Shown in pieces: positions 17,723 through 25,818 of a stretch of DNA of 50,958 bases. Made by a program: the position numbers and the translations under genes. A model generated the notes under the pieces. The model made no database searches. It saw nothing but the letters and a program-made list of their open reading frames with translations, and was not told the origin of the DNA. This DNA is from Pseudomonas californiensis (GTDB lineage Bacteria > Pseudomonadota > Gammaproteobacteria > Pseudomonadales > Pseudomonadaceae), in assembly GCF_021147775.1 (NCBI RefSeq), contig NZ_JAGTPK010000038.1, positions 1 to 50,958 of the forward strand, written 5' to 3'. Within the stretch, counting starts at the first letter, position 1. Each line of letters starts with the position of its first letter.

Positions 17723-19306
17723 TCAGATCACCTGAAACCCATGGGTACCGTCACGCTCCAGCTGAACCACCAGCCCGTACTCCCAGTCCAGATACGCCTG
17801 CATGGCATCGCGTGGCGCGTCGACACCCTCATAAGGACGGCGATAACGGTCGATTCGAGGTGAAGCAAGGCGGCTTTCGCCATGCTCCAGCGCCAGTCCG
17901 GCCTTGATCCAGTTGGCAGTGCCACCGGCGAGCACAAACACCGGCCGCTCGGTCAATGCCTCGATGTCGGCCACGGCAAAGCGCGCCAACCGGCTGCTGC
18001 CGCAGGTCACTACATAACGGTCGGCAGCAGGCACCTTGGCCAGGGCCTGTTTGAGGTCGGCGCGCAGGGCCCACCAGGCACCGGGTATGTGCTGCTTCAC
18101 GTAGTTGGCGCTGGCAGTGAAGTCCAGAACGGCCACGTCACCTTGCGTCTGCCATTGCACCAGCGTCTCTACAGTGATTTCTTCCACCTGTGACGGTGCA
18201 GGGAACGGCGCGTCCCAATCGCCCTGTTCGCTGAACGCAGCAGCGGGCAGACCATCGATGACTGATACGTCCCAGCCCAGTTGTGCCAGCCAGGACGCCG
18301 ACATGTTGGCGCGTACGCCGTCGTCGTCCACCAGCGCGATCCGCGCGCCGCGCACACTGGCGAAGTGATCGGTTTCCTGAACCAGTTGCCCGCCGGGTGT
18401 CGAGCGCGAGCCTGGCAGGTGACCGTCGGCAAATTCTTCGGGGGTGCGCACGTCGAACAGATAAGTAGTGCGTGCCGTATCGGCTTGCCAGCGTTGCAGA
18501 TCGGCATGGCCGGCGCGCTTCACTCCCGCCTGGTCGGCGACTTTGCGGGCGTCGGTACTGGCCGCTTCCCGGGTGTCTTCACTGACCGCGGCGAAGCGTC
18601 GGTTCTGGCCATGGTCCAGCGTCTGCCCGGCCAACAGCCAGCCGATGGTGCCGTTGCGCAGGGCGTTGATCTGATTCGGCAGCCCGGCGTTGACCAGCGA
18701 TTGGGTGCCTATGATGCTGCGCGTGCGCCCTGCACAGTTGACGATGATGCGGGTGTTCGGGTCTGGCGCCAGTTCGCGGGCGCGCAACACCAGTTCAGCG
18801 CCCGGCACACTGATGCCGCCGGGGATGCTCATGGTCTGGTATTCGTCGTAACGGCGGGCATCGAGGATCACCACGTCGGCATTGTTGTCGAGCAGGGCTT
18901 TCACCTCTTCGGCGGCCAGCGACGGGGTTGCACGATGATGTTCGACCAGTTCGCCAAAGGCCTTGCTGGGCACGTTGACGTCGATGAACAGTTCGCCACC
19001 AGCATCGCTCCAGCCCTGCAGGCCGCCTTCCAGCAGTTTTACATCGCTGTAGCCCAGATGCTCCAGGCGCTGGCGGGCTCTTTCGGCCAGGCCTTCACCG
19101 TTGTCATAAAGTGTGACCGCGGTGTCACGGCGTGGCAGGCGGGAGAACACCTCAAGCTCCAGCCTGGACAGCGGAATGTTGACCGCGAACAGCGGGTGGG
19201 ATTGGGCAAAGAGGGCTTCCTCGCGAACGTCCACGAGGGCCAGTTCCTGGCGGTCCAGCAGTGCCTGACGAATATCTGCGAATGATCGGGTTGCATGTGA
19301 AGTCAT
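17723..19306 (-). CDS. Four-domain rhodanese-like sulfurtransferase
   Basis: A 527-residue protein with four rhodanese-like domains at about 5-105, 125-235, 262-362 and 375-480, plus a C-terminal tail. Domain 2 has an active loop starting at Cys191 (CAGRTRS) and domain 4 one at Cys435 (CGSSRLA). Domains 1 and 3 have Asp-containing loops (YDNGEG, DDDGVRA) and no Cys. I see no other cysteine in the chain. Rhodaneses carry sulfane sulfur as a Cys persulfide, for example moving it from thiosulfate to an acceptor. The start codon overlaps the dioxygenase stop (ATGA), so the two are probably made together. The protein has no signal peptide and should be cytoplasmic. Confidence 0.92.
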   Translation of the reverse strand: MTSHATRSFADIRQALLDRQELALVDVREEALFAQSHPLFAVNIPLSRLELEVFSRLPRRDTAVTLYDNGEGLAERARQRLEHLGYSDVKLLEGGLQGWSDAGGELFIDVNVPSKAFGELVEHHRATPSLAAEEVKALLDNNADVVILDARRYDEYQTMSIPGGISVPGAELVLRARELAPDPNTRIIVNCAGRTRSIIGTQSLVNAGLPNQINALRNGTIGWLLAGQTLDHGQNRRFAAVSEDTREAASTDARKVADQAGVKRAGHADLQRWQADTARTTYLFDVRTPEEFADGHLPGSRSTPGGQLVQETDHFASVRGARIALVDDDGVRANMSASWLAQLGWDVSVIDGLPAAAFSEQGDWDAPFPAPSQVEEITVETLVQWQTQGDVAVLDFTASANYVKQHIPGAWWALRADLKQALAKVPAADRYVVTCGSSRLARFAVADIEALTERPVFVLAGGTANWIKAGLALEHGESRLASPRIDRYRRPYEGVDAPRDAMQAYLDWEYGLVVQLERDGTHGFQVI

Positions 19307-19911
19307 TGGGGTGAGTGCTCCGTCAGTGCGGCCTGAGTCGTTGGAATCACGGCGTTGGAATAGCCGGAAACAAACAGTTTTTCCGTGCCGTCGAGGTCAT
19401 AGACGGCACGTTTCACGGTGCCAATGTCGGCGCCGTAGACATGAATACTGATCGACACCTGGTCGCTGAAGGCATTGCTCACCTGGTGAACGTCGTTGCT
19501 GTGCGGCGACAAGGTCTCCACGTCACCTGGTGCGAGACGGATCGACGGCCCCTGTCTGACCAGCCGACCGTCCTCACCGCGCACGAAACCCTGCGCATCT
19601 TCGGCACCGCGCAGCATGCCGATCAGGCCCCATACACGGTGGTCATGAATCGGTGTGCGCTGCCCCGGCCCCCAGACAAAGCTGACCACCGAGAACCGTT
19701 GCTGCGGGTCGGCGTGCAACAGAAATTGCTGATAACGGGTCGAGTCGGGGATCGCGAATTCTTCCGGCAGCCAGTCGTCGTGCCTGACCAGTTGAGCCAG
19801 GAGCTTGCCGCCGCGATTGAGCAGATCACCTTCGTTCGGCTTGCTGGCGATCAATTCGGCCAGCGCGTCGATAAAAGCCCCGAGTCGTTCAGGGTGTCGA
19901 TTCCGGGTCAT
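19303..19911 (-). CDS. Thiol dioxygenase (cysteine / 3-mercaptopropionate dioxygenase family)
   Basis: About 202 residues, a single cupin. Iron ligands are His89 and His91 in RTPIHDHRVWG and His142 in DVHQVSN. Gln61/62 in RYQQFLLH and Arg168 in TVKRAVYD match the Gln-type class, which oxidises 3-mercaptopropionate; cysteine-specific Arg-type enzymes differ there. The residue after the first His pair is not the crosslink Cys. It adds O2 to a thiol to give a sulfinate. ATG 19911 is preferred over ATG 19917 because GGA lies at a better distance. It is first in the operon and overlaps the rhodanese by four bases. Confidence 0.88.
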   Translation of the reverse strand: MTRNRHPERLGAFIDALAELIASKPNEGDLLNRGGKLLAQLVRHDDWLPEEFAIPDSTRYQQFLLHADPQQRFSVVSFVWGPGQRTPIHDHRVWGLIGMLRGAEDAQGFVRGEDGRLVRQGPSIRLAPGDVETLSPHSNDVHQVSNAFSDQVSISIHVYGADIGTVKRAVYDLDGTEKLFVSGYSNAVIPTTQAALTEHSPQ

Positions 19912-19987
19912 GTCCATTCCAGAGCAGAGAGATGAGAATGGTTAGATGTAAGCATAATGCGAGGATTTAATATGCTATTTTTTAATG

Positions 19988-20000
19988 ATTAGGTTATAAC
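19988..20000 (+). promoter_or_regulatory. Candidate operator motif, site B
   Basis: ATTAGGTTATAAC lies in the AT-rich gap between the thiol dioxygenase operon and the divergent LysR gene. It matches site A (11997-12009) at 11 of 13 positions. A LysR protein bound in such a divergent gap commonly controls both sides; that role is inferred. Confidence 0.4.
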
Positions 20001-20120
20001 GAAAACGTCTTTTGAAACGGGCTGCCTTGCCCCTTGAATGGATTGGCGGGCTATCCACGGATGGCCATTCGCACTATGCTTTTTGCCTATGTTCTCTCTC
20101 TATTTTTATGTGCGGTTCGA

Positions 20121-21026
20121 ATGAAAATTGATGATATCGATGCGTTCGTTGCAGTGATCCGCTGCCAGTCGATCAGCCATGCCGCTGAGTCCCTGGACCT
20201 GACACAGCCGGCCATTACCCGACGGGTACAGAATTTCGAGCAGGCGTTGGGTGTCGAGTTGTTCGACCGCAACACCAAGCCGCTCAAGCCGACGTCGATG
20301 GGCCTGCAGGTTTACCAGAAGTGCCTGTCGATCATGCGCGAGATGGACGCGCTGCGAGAGTTGGTGGCGCGCGATACGCCGCCGAGCGGGCTGTTGCGTC
20401 TGGGCGTGCCGCAGACCATTGGTGATGTGGTGTTGCTCGACGCTCTCAAGCAACTGCGCGGCGAGTTTCCCGACCTGCGCGCACAAGTGATCACCGGCTG
20501 GGGCAGTCACCTGATCGGCAAGATCGAGAACGGCGAACTGGACGCTGCAGCCGCGCTGTTCCCGGCAGGCAAGATCTTCCCTGACAATATCGTCGGCCAG
20601 TCGCTGGGCAAGATGGAACTGGTGGTGGTCTGCGCCAAAGGCTCGCTGCCAAAAAAGGTTGGCAAGCTGGCGGACTGTTACGAGCACGGCTGGGTGCTCA
20701 ACCCGGACGGTTGCGGTTTTCGTGCCGGCCTGCAACGCACCCTGACCGATCAGGGCCTGAGCATGAAGGTCAACCTGGAAACCTTCGGCACTGAATTGCA
20801 GCTCGGGTTGGTGGCAGACGGCATGGGGCTGGGCCTGGTGCCGCGCCCGTTGCTGGAACGCAGCATCCATCGGGAGCAACTGGCCGTCTTGCCGCTCAAG
20901 GATTTCAAGCCGGTGATGGACCTCTGGCTGTTCTACCCGCGCTTCCTGGGCAATCTGCAAGCGCCGGTCGAAGCGTTCGGCGCACTGGTGGCCCGCTCGC
21001 TCAAACCGGTCGCGGTCGCCGCCTGA
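20121..21026 (+). CDS. LysR family regulator of the thiol dioxygenase operon (inferred)
   Basis: A 301-residue LysR-type protein starting MKIDDIDAFVAVIRCQSISH. The helix-turn-helix covers AAESLDLTQPAITRRVQNFE, then ALGVELFDRNTKPLKPTSMG, followed by an effector domain (about 88-295). The open frame extends to 20034, but LysR similarity begins here. It does not look like CysB (different N-terminus). Its divergent position against the dioxygenase-rhodanese operon makes it the likely local activator. The FMN monooxygenase gene is convergent downstream. Confidence 0.93.
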   Translation: MKIDDIDAFVAVIRCQSISHAAESLDLTQPAITRRVQNFEQALGVELFDRNTKPLKPTSMGLQVYQKCLSIMREMDALRELVARDTPPSGLLRLGVPQTIGDVVLLDALKQLRGEFPDLRAQVITGWGSHLIGKIENGELDAAAALFPAGKIFPDNIVGQSLGKMELVVVCAKGSLPKKVGKLADCYEHGWVLNPDGCGFRAGLQRTLTDQGLSMKVNLETFGTELQLGLVADGMGLGLVPRPLLERSIHREQLAVLPLKDFKPVMDLWLFYPRFLGNLQAPVEAFGALVARSLKPVAVAA

Positions 21027-21082
21027 GTTCAACCAGCGGGCAGTCATGTCAGACTCGCCCGCTTCGACGCACCAGTGCTCAG

Positions 21083-22171
21083 TCAGGCGACCTGTTCACG
21101 GGCCTGACGCTCGCGTTGCGCGACCAGCTCGCGGGTCAGCGGGATCAATTTTTTGCCGTAGTCGATGGCGTCTTCCAGCGGGTCGAAACCACGAATCAGA
21201 AAGGTGGTGATCCCCAGATCGTAGTAATCGAGCAACGCTTCGGCGACCTGTTCTGGCGTTCCGACCAGCGACGTGGAGTTGCCCTGTGCACCGAGCAGGC
21301 CAGCGATGCCGGTCCACAGCCGCTTGTCCAGACGCGAACCCTGCGCAGCCGCCGCGAGCAAACGACGGGAGCCCTCGTTCGGCGGCTCGCGACGGACAAA
21401 ACCGTTGCTCTCGGCCAGCACCCTGGCCTTTTCCAGAATGCTGTCAGCACGGGCCCAGGCCTGTTCTTCGGTGTCCGCCAGAATCGGTCGCAACGACAGG
21501 CTGAACCGAATGGTGCGGCCATGCTTCGCAGCTTCCGCGCGCACCTGTTTCACCACATCGCGCACCTGCTCATAGGTTTCACCCCACAACGCATACACGT
21601 CGGCGTGTTTGCCGGCCACGGCGATGGCTGCGGGCGACGAACCGCCGAAGTACAACGGGATGTGCGGCAGTTGCGGTGATTTGACCTGTGAGTGCGCGCC
21701 TTCGAACTGGTAATAGGTGCCGTTGTGATCAAAGGGCGTGTCGCGGGTCCATTCCTGGCGCACCACGCTCAGGTATTCGTCGCTGCGCGCGTAGCGTTCG
21801 TCCTTGCCGATGTAACTGCCGTCGGCCCTTAGCTCCTTGTCGTCACCGCCGGTGATGATGTGCACGGCGGTGCGTCCACCATTGAAGACGTCCAGCGTTG
21901 CGAATTGACGCGCCGCGACAGTCGGCGAAATAAAGCCTGGGCGGTGCGCGATCAAAAATTTCAGTGTGCGGGTGATGCTTGCAGCGTGTGACGCTACCAG
22001 CGTGCTGTCCGGGCTGTTGGAGTGATAGGCGATCAGTGCTCGATCAAAGCCTGCCTCTTCATGAGCCCGAGCGACTTTCTCCACGTAATCGGGCTGGATG
22101 GCCGCGCCGCTGCGCGGGTGAATTTCAGATCCGGGTTGAGTGGCAATATAGCCGATGAATTCGATGCTCAT
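21083..22171 (-). CDS. LLM-class FMN-dependent monooxygenase, SsuD-like
   Basis: A 362-residue protein of the bacterial luciferase-like family, close in pattern to alkanesulfonate monooxygenase SsuD: IEFIGYIATQPGSEIHPRSG, HRPGFISPTVAARQFATLD, GGRTAVHIITGGDDKELRAD and LYFGGSSPAAIAVAGKHADV. Such enzymes use FMNH2 and O2 to cut C-S bonds and release sulfite. No partner flavin reductase (SsuE/MsuE) is encoded in the window. ATG 22171 has GGAG upstream. It is divergent from the ABC permease/ATPase genes across 258 bases, suggesting joint control. Confidence 0.93.
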   Translation of the reverse strand: MSIEFIGYIATQPGSEIHPRSGAAIQPDYVEKVARAHEEAGFDRALIAYHSNSPDSTLVASHAASITRTLKFLIAHRPGFISPTVAARQFATLDVFNGGRTAVHIITGGDDKELRADGSYIGKDERYARSDEYLSVVRQEWTRDTPFDHNGTYYQFEGAHSQVKSPQLPHIPLYFGGSSPAAIAVAGKHADVYALWGETYEQVRDVVKQVRAEAAKHGRTIRFSLSLRPILADTEEQAWARADSILEKARVLAESNGFVRREPPNEGSRRLLAAAAQGSRLDKRLWTGIAGLLGAQGNSTSLVGTPEQVAEALLDYYDLGITTFLIRGFDPLEDAIDYGKKLIPLTRELVAQRERQAREQVA

Positions 22172-22326
22172 GGAGACTCCTGCCAATGGTTGAGGTCCGT
22201 TCGACCTTGTCGAAGAGCACCATAAGGGCATGGGGCAGGCGCTGTGAAATTCGATTTGGGTCTAAGTTAATTATAAAAAATACGCATGATGTTGTTTGTA
22301 GGTAATCAATAAATATAACTATTAGC

Positions 22327-22336
22327 TTAGGCCTAA
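22327..22336. promoter_or_regulatory. Candidate operator palindrome, site C
   Basis: A perfect palindrome TTAGGCCTAA sits in the AT-rich gap between the divergent FMN monooxygenase and ABC permease genes, about 90 bases before the permease. It shares the TTAGG core with sites A and B. The role is inferred. Confidence 0.35.
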
Positions 22337-22429
22337 AAAGAATTTCACGCGGCGTTCTTATGCACCTAGCATGGGTCCACTCACTGTATCGGTTGATTTT
22401 TACCCGGTCCGTTCAGGAAGGATCCCTAC

Positions 22430-23284
22430 ATGTCTGAAACAACCCTCAACCCCGCTGATAGCGGTTTTCTGGTGGTCAGCAAGCCCGAAAACGCACAGGC
22501 ATCGCATCAGGTGCGACGCTGGGAGGTGCCTGGCTTCGTCTTGCGCCTGCTCAGTCCCCTGGCCTTGCTGCTGCTCTGGGAGCTGGCCTCGCAAACCGGT
22601 CTGCTGCCCAGTCGTGTGATCGCAGCGCCGTCGCAGATCGGCGGTACGCTCTGGTCAATGATTGCCTCGGGTGAGCTGGCGCGTCATCTGTGGGTTTCCT
22701 TGCAGCGTGCACTACTGGGCCTGAGTATTGGTGTCAGCATCGGGGTGATCGCGGCGCTGGTCACCGGATTGTCCAAACGCGGCGAAATTGCCCTCGATTC
22801 GCCGATGCAGATGCTGCGTACCATCCCCTCGCTGGCGCTGGTGCCACTGTTCATTCTCTGGTTCGGCATTGGCGAGTTCACCAAGGTGGCATTGATCGTG
22901 ATGGGCACTACCTTTCCGGTGTACCTCAATCTGTTCTCCGGCATCCGCAACATCGATCCCAAACTTATCGAAGCCGCCAATACGCTGGGCCTGAGCCGGC
23001 GAGAACTGATCTGGCACGTGATTCTGCCGGGCTCTCTGCCGTCGTTCTTCGTCGGGCTGCGCTACTCGCTCGGGATTTCATGGCTGGCGCTGGTGTTCGT
23101 CGAGCAGATCAACACCACGGCGGGTATCGGTTATCTGGCCAGCGATGCCCGGGACTTCATGCGCACCGACGTGATTGTCATCTGCCTGCTGATCTACAGC
23201 GTTCTTGGCCTTGTGATCGACGGCATCATCCGCACGCTGGAGCGCTATGCGCTGGCCTGGCGACCTACATTCGTGAGGAACTGA
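22430..23284 (+). CDS. SsuC-like ABC transporter permease
   Basis: A 284-residue inner-membrane permease with about six hydrophobic segments. The cytoplasmic EAA loop reads EAANTLGLSRRELIWHVILP, the typical contact with the ATPase in nitrate/sulfonate/taurine importers. A hydrophilic N-terminal extension of about 30 residues precedes the first segment. It is followed by the ATPase gene with a 2-base gap. It is the only permease for the two SsuA-like binding proteins seen here. Confidence 0.93.
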   Translation: MSETTLNPADSGFLVVSKPENAQASHQVRRWEVPGFVLRLLSPLALLLLWELASQTGLLPSRVIAAPSQIGGTLWSMIASGELARHLWVSLQRALLGLSIGVSIGVIAALVTGLSKRGEIALDSPMQMLRTIPSLALVPLFILWFGIGEFTKVALIVMGTTFPVYLNLFSGIRNIDPKLIEAANTLGLSRRELIWHVILPGSLPSFFVGLRYSLGISWLALVFVEQINTTAGIGYLASDARDFMRTDVIVICLLIYSVLGLVIDGIIRTLERYALAWRPTFVRN

Positions 23285-23286
23285 AC

Positions 23287-24144
23287 ATGGCAGCTCTCGA
23301 CGTGCTCAACACGCATTCAAGTGTTCAATCCCCGGCAGAAAAAGCCGCTGCGGCGCCGGTACAACTACGCAACGTGGTGCGCCAGTTCGGCCAGCAGCGG
23401 GTCATCGACGGGCTGGACCTGGACATCGCACCGGGCGAGTTCGTCGCCTTGCTCGGTGCCAGCGGCTCCGGCAAGACCACTCTGCTGCGCACGCTGGCCG
23501 GGCTGGACAGCATCGACAGTGGTGAGCTGCGTGTGCCGGTGGCGCGGGCGGCGGTGTTTCAGGAGCCTCGGCTGATGCCCTGGAAAAACGCCTGGAAGAA
23601 CGTGATCCTCGGCCTGCACATCAACAATGCCAAGGCCCGTGCCGAAGCGGCCCTGACGGAAGTGGGCCTGGCGCATCGCGTCAATGCGTTCCCGGCCACG
23701 CTGTCGGGCGGCGAAGCGCAACGCGTGGCGCTGGCCCGTGGCCTGGTGCGCGAGCCCAAGCTGCTGTTGCTGGACGAACCCTTTGCCGCACTCGACGCCC
23801 TGACCCGGATTCGCATGCATCAGTTGATCATCGATCTGTGGCGCAAGCACACGCCTGCCGTGTTGCTGGTCACCCACGATGTCGACGAAGCGATTCTGTT
23901 GGCGGATCGGGTGATCGTGCTCGCCAATGGGCGGATCGCTGATGAAATCCGCATCGAACTGCCGCGTCAGCGTGACAGCGGACAAGCCGGTTTCCAGGCA
24001 ATTCGCAGCCGCTTGCTGGGACTGCTGGGCGTCAAGGCGCCTGAGCCTGCGCAGACCGCCGCGCAGCAGGAAACTGCATCAGAGAAAACAGGGCAGGACT
24101 CGACGCTCAGTGAGTTGCGCCGCGTCGCCAACGCCCGTCGATGA
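23287..24144 (+). CDS. SsuB-like ABC transporter ATP-binding protein
   Basis: A 285-residue ATPase with Walker A GASGSGKTT (about 58-66), signature LSGGEAQRVALARG (about 140-153), Walker B LLLLDEPFAALD and switch His in VLLVTHDVDEA. It energises the permease directly upstream. The start at 23287 has GAGGAA six bases ahead, overlapping the end of the permease. A C-terminal tail of about 45 residues is rich in Ala, Glu and Gln. The general family (nitrate/sulfonate/taurine) is clear; the exact cargo is not. Confidence 0.93.
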   Translation: MAALDVLNTHSSVQSPAEKAAAAPVQLRNVVRQFGQQRVIDGLDLDIAPGEFVALLGASGSGKTTLLRTLAGLDSIDSGELRVPVARAAVFQEPRLMPWKNAWKNVILGLHINNAKARAEAALTEVGLAHRVNAFPATLSGGEAQRVALARGLVREPKLLLLDEPFAALDALTRIRMHQLIIDLWRKHTPAVLLVTHDVDEAILLADRVIVLANGRIADEIRIELPRQRDSGQAGFQAIRSRLLGLLGVKAPEPAQTAAQQETASEKTGQDSTLSELRRVANARR

Positions 24145-24183
24145 TGCGTATCATGGGCGCCTGTCTTTGCGAAGGAGGCGCTC

Positions 24184-24486
24184 ATGTCTGCCAATAAACC
24201 CGAAATCGTCATCACCTATTGCACACAATGCCAATGGCTGTTGCGTGCTGCCTGGCTGGCGCAGGAGCTGCTCAGCACCTTCAGCGACGATCTTGGCAGA
24301 GTCGCGCTTGAACCGGGCACGGGGAGCGTGTTTCGTATCAGCTGTGACGGCGTGCAGCTCTGGGAGCGCAAGATCGATGGCGGCTTTCCCGAGGCCAAGG
24401 TTCTCAAGCAGCGCGTGCGTGATCAGATCGACCCGGCGCGTGATCTGGGTCATAACGACCGGCAGGGTGCGGTAGATCCTCAATAA
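24184..24486 (+). CDS. SelT/SelW/SelH (Rdx) family selenoprotein-like redox protein
   Basis: A 100-residue thioredoxin-like protein with the family N-terminal CxxC motif in ITYCTQCQWLLRAAWLAQEL and the later VFRISCDGVQLWERKIDGGF. It is the cysteine version of SelW-like proteins, thought to act in thiol redox reactions; no bacterial substrate is established. It begins 39 bases after the ABC ATPase on the same strand, with GGAGG ahead of the ATG, so it may be read together with the sulfur transporter genes. Confidence 0.9.
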   Translation: MSANKPEIVITYCTQCQWLLRAAWLAQELLSTFSDDLGRVALEPGTGSVFRISCDGVQLWERKIDGGFPEAKVLKQRVRDQIDPARDLGHNDRQGAVDPQ

Positions 24487-24578
24487 GCGTTTGCGCTGTC
24501 ATGACATCGCCATGAGCGTGTCATATTCGATTCACCGGCATGCTGCATTGTTTGGGAAAACCTGCCGGAGGTCGTCCC

Positions 24579-25412
24579 ATGAGCAGTGCTCAGCTCGCCA
24601 AACCCAGCCGCAAGCAACGTGTACGGACGTTGTGGATTTCCGACGTTCATCTCGGCACGCGCGATTGCCAGGCTGAGCATCTGTCTGCGTTTCTCAAGCG
24701 CTACCAGGCAGACAAGGTGTATCTGGTGGGCGACATCATCGATGGCTGGAAGCTGCGCAGCGGCATGTACTGGCCGCAGGCACACACCAATGTAATTCGT
24801 CGGTTGCTGACCATGAGTAAGCGCGGCACCGAGGTCATCTACGTCACCGGCAACCATGACGAGTTCCTGCGCCGTTATTCGAAACTCATTCTGGGCAATA
24901 TACAGCTGGTCGACGAAGCCGAGCATGTCACCGCTGACGGGCGCCGCCTGTTGGTGATCCATGGCGACCAGTTCGACGTGATTACCCGGTATCACCGCTG
25001 GCTGGCGTTTCTTGGCGATTCGGCCTACGAATTTACTCTGACGCTCAATCGTTGGCTCAATCACTGGCGGGCCAAATACGGCTACGGTTACTGGTCGCTG
25101 TCGGCGTACTTGAAGCACAAGGTCAAGACGGCGGTCAGCTTCATCAGCGATTTCGAGGAGGCCATTGCCCACGAATGCGTGAAGCGCGGGCTGGACGGCG
25201 TGGTCTGCGGGCACATCCACCACGCGGAAATCCGTCAGGTGAGCGGCGTCGAATACCTCAATTGCGGCGACTGGGTGGAGTCCTGCACGGCCCTGATCGA
25301 ACACCTGGACGGGCATATCGAGCTTTTCCGTCTCGCTGATGCGCACCTGCAAGCCAGCCAGCAGCCTTTGACAGAACCGGAGCCAGTGGCGGTGAGTGAG
25401 CCGGTCGCCTGA
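24579..25412 (+). CDS. LpxH-like UDP-2,3-diacylglucosamine diphosphatase family metallophosphoesterase
   Basis: A 277-residue protein with the metallophosphoesterase motifs ISDVHLGTRDC (D-x-H), VGDIIDGW (GD-x-x-D), VTGNHDEFLRR (GNHD), VIHGDQFD and CGHIHHAEI. This set binds two metal ions. Canonical LpxH is about 240 residues; this longer subgroup has a helical insert (about 140-190) with RYHRWLAFLGD and a charged, Pro/Glu-rich tail. It may act on phospholipid- or lipid A-related pyrophosphates, but the substrate is not certain. ATG 24579 has GGAGG upstream. Confidence 0.88.
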   Translation: MSSAQLAKPSRKQRVRTLWISDVHLGTRDCQAEHLSAFLKRYQADKVYLVGDIIDGWKLRSGMYWPQAHTNVIRRLLTMSKRGTEVIYVTGNHDEFLRRYSKLILGNIQLVDEAEHVTADGRRLLVIHGDQFDVITRYHRWLAFLGDSAYEFTLTLNRWLNHWRAKYGYGYWSLSAYLKHKVKTAVSFISDFEEAIAHECVKRGLDGVVCGHIHHAEIRQVSGVEYLNCGDWVESCTALIEHLDGHIELFRLADAHLQASQQPLTEPEPVAVSEPVA

Positions 25413-25444
25413 CAGTACTGGCCGGTTGCTCTAACGGCAGTGCC

Positions 25445-25756
25445 TTAAAAAGGCACTTTGCCCAACAGCATGTCGCGGTACATGACGAAGTCGCCGAGCA
25501 AGCTGTAGAACGGGTGTTTGAAGGTGGCCGGGCGGTTTTTCTCGAAGAAGAAATGCCCGGCCCAGGCAAAGCCGTATCCCGCAATGGGCAGCAACAACAG
25601 CATCCACCAGCGACCACTGCCAATCCCGAAAGCCAGCAGAAAGATGACCAGTGAGGTGCCGACGAAATGCAGACGTCGGCTGGTACTGCTGCGGTGTTCT
25701 TCTAGGTAATAAGGGTAGAAATCGGCGAAGCGGGTGAATTGCCTGACGGTATCCAT
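25445..25756 (-). CDS. DUF962 (Mpo1-like) membrane protein
   Basis: A protein of about 103 residues with the family pattern RFADFYPYYLEEHRSSTSRRLHFVGT followed by two hydrophobic segments and GHFFFEKNRPATFKHPFYSL, here cited in parts: FYPYYLEEH, RRLHFVGTS and HFFFEKNRPATF. Yeast Mpo1 of this family is a dioxygenase in phytosphingosine breakdown; the bacterial role is unknown. ATG 25756 is preferred over 25762 because GAGG is better placed. It lies 62 bases downstream of trkH on the same strand. Confidence 0.88.
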   Translation of the reverse strand: MDTVRQFTRFADFYPYYLEEHRSSTSRRLHFVGTSLVIFLLAFGIGSGRWWMLLLLPIAGYGFAWAGHFFFEKNRPATFKHPFYSLLGDFVMYRDMLLGKVPF

Positions 25757-25818
25757 GTGCATGCCCTCGGTTCTTTCGTCCTTTATAGGACGAACACTGC
25801 GAGGCTGCAACGGCTGAA

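Noticed and set aside
18281..19285. A 334-residue open frame antisense to the rhodanese
   Set aside because: No domain, and the opposite strand has four clear rhodanese domains.
22690..23286. N-terminal extension of the ABC ATPase by about 200 residues
   Set aside because: It is out of frame with the permease it overlaps; the ATPase has a good ribosome site and a normal length from 23287.
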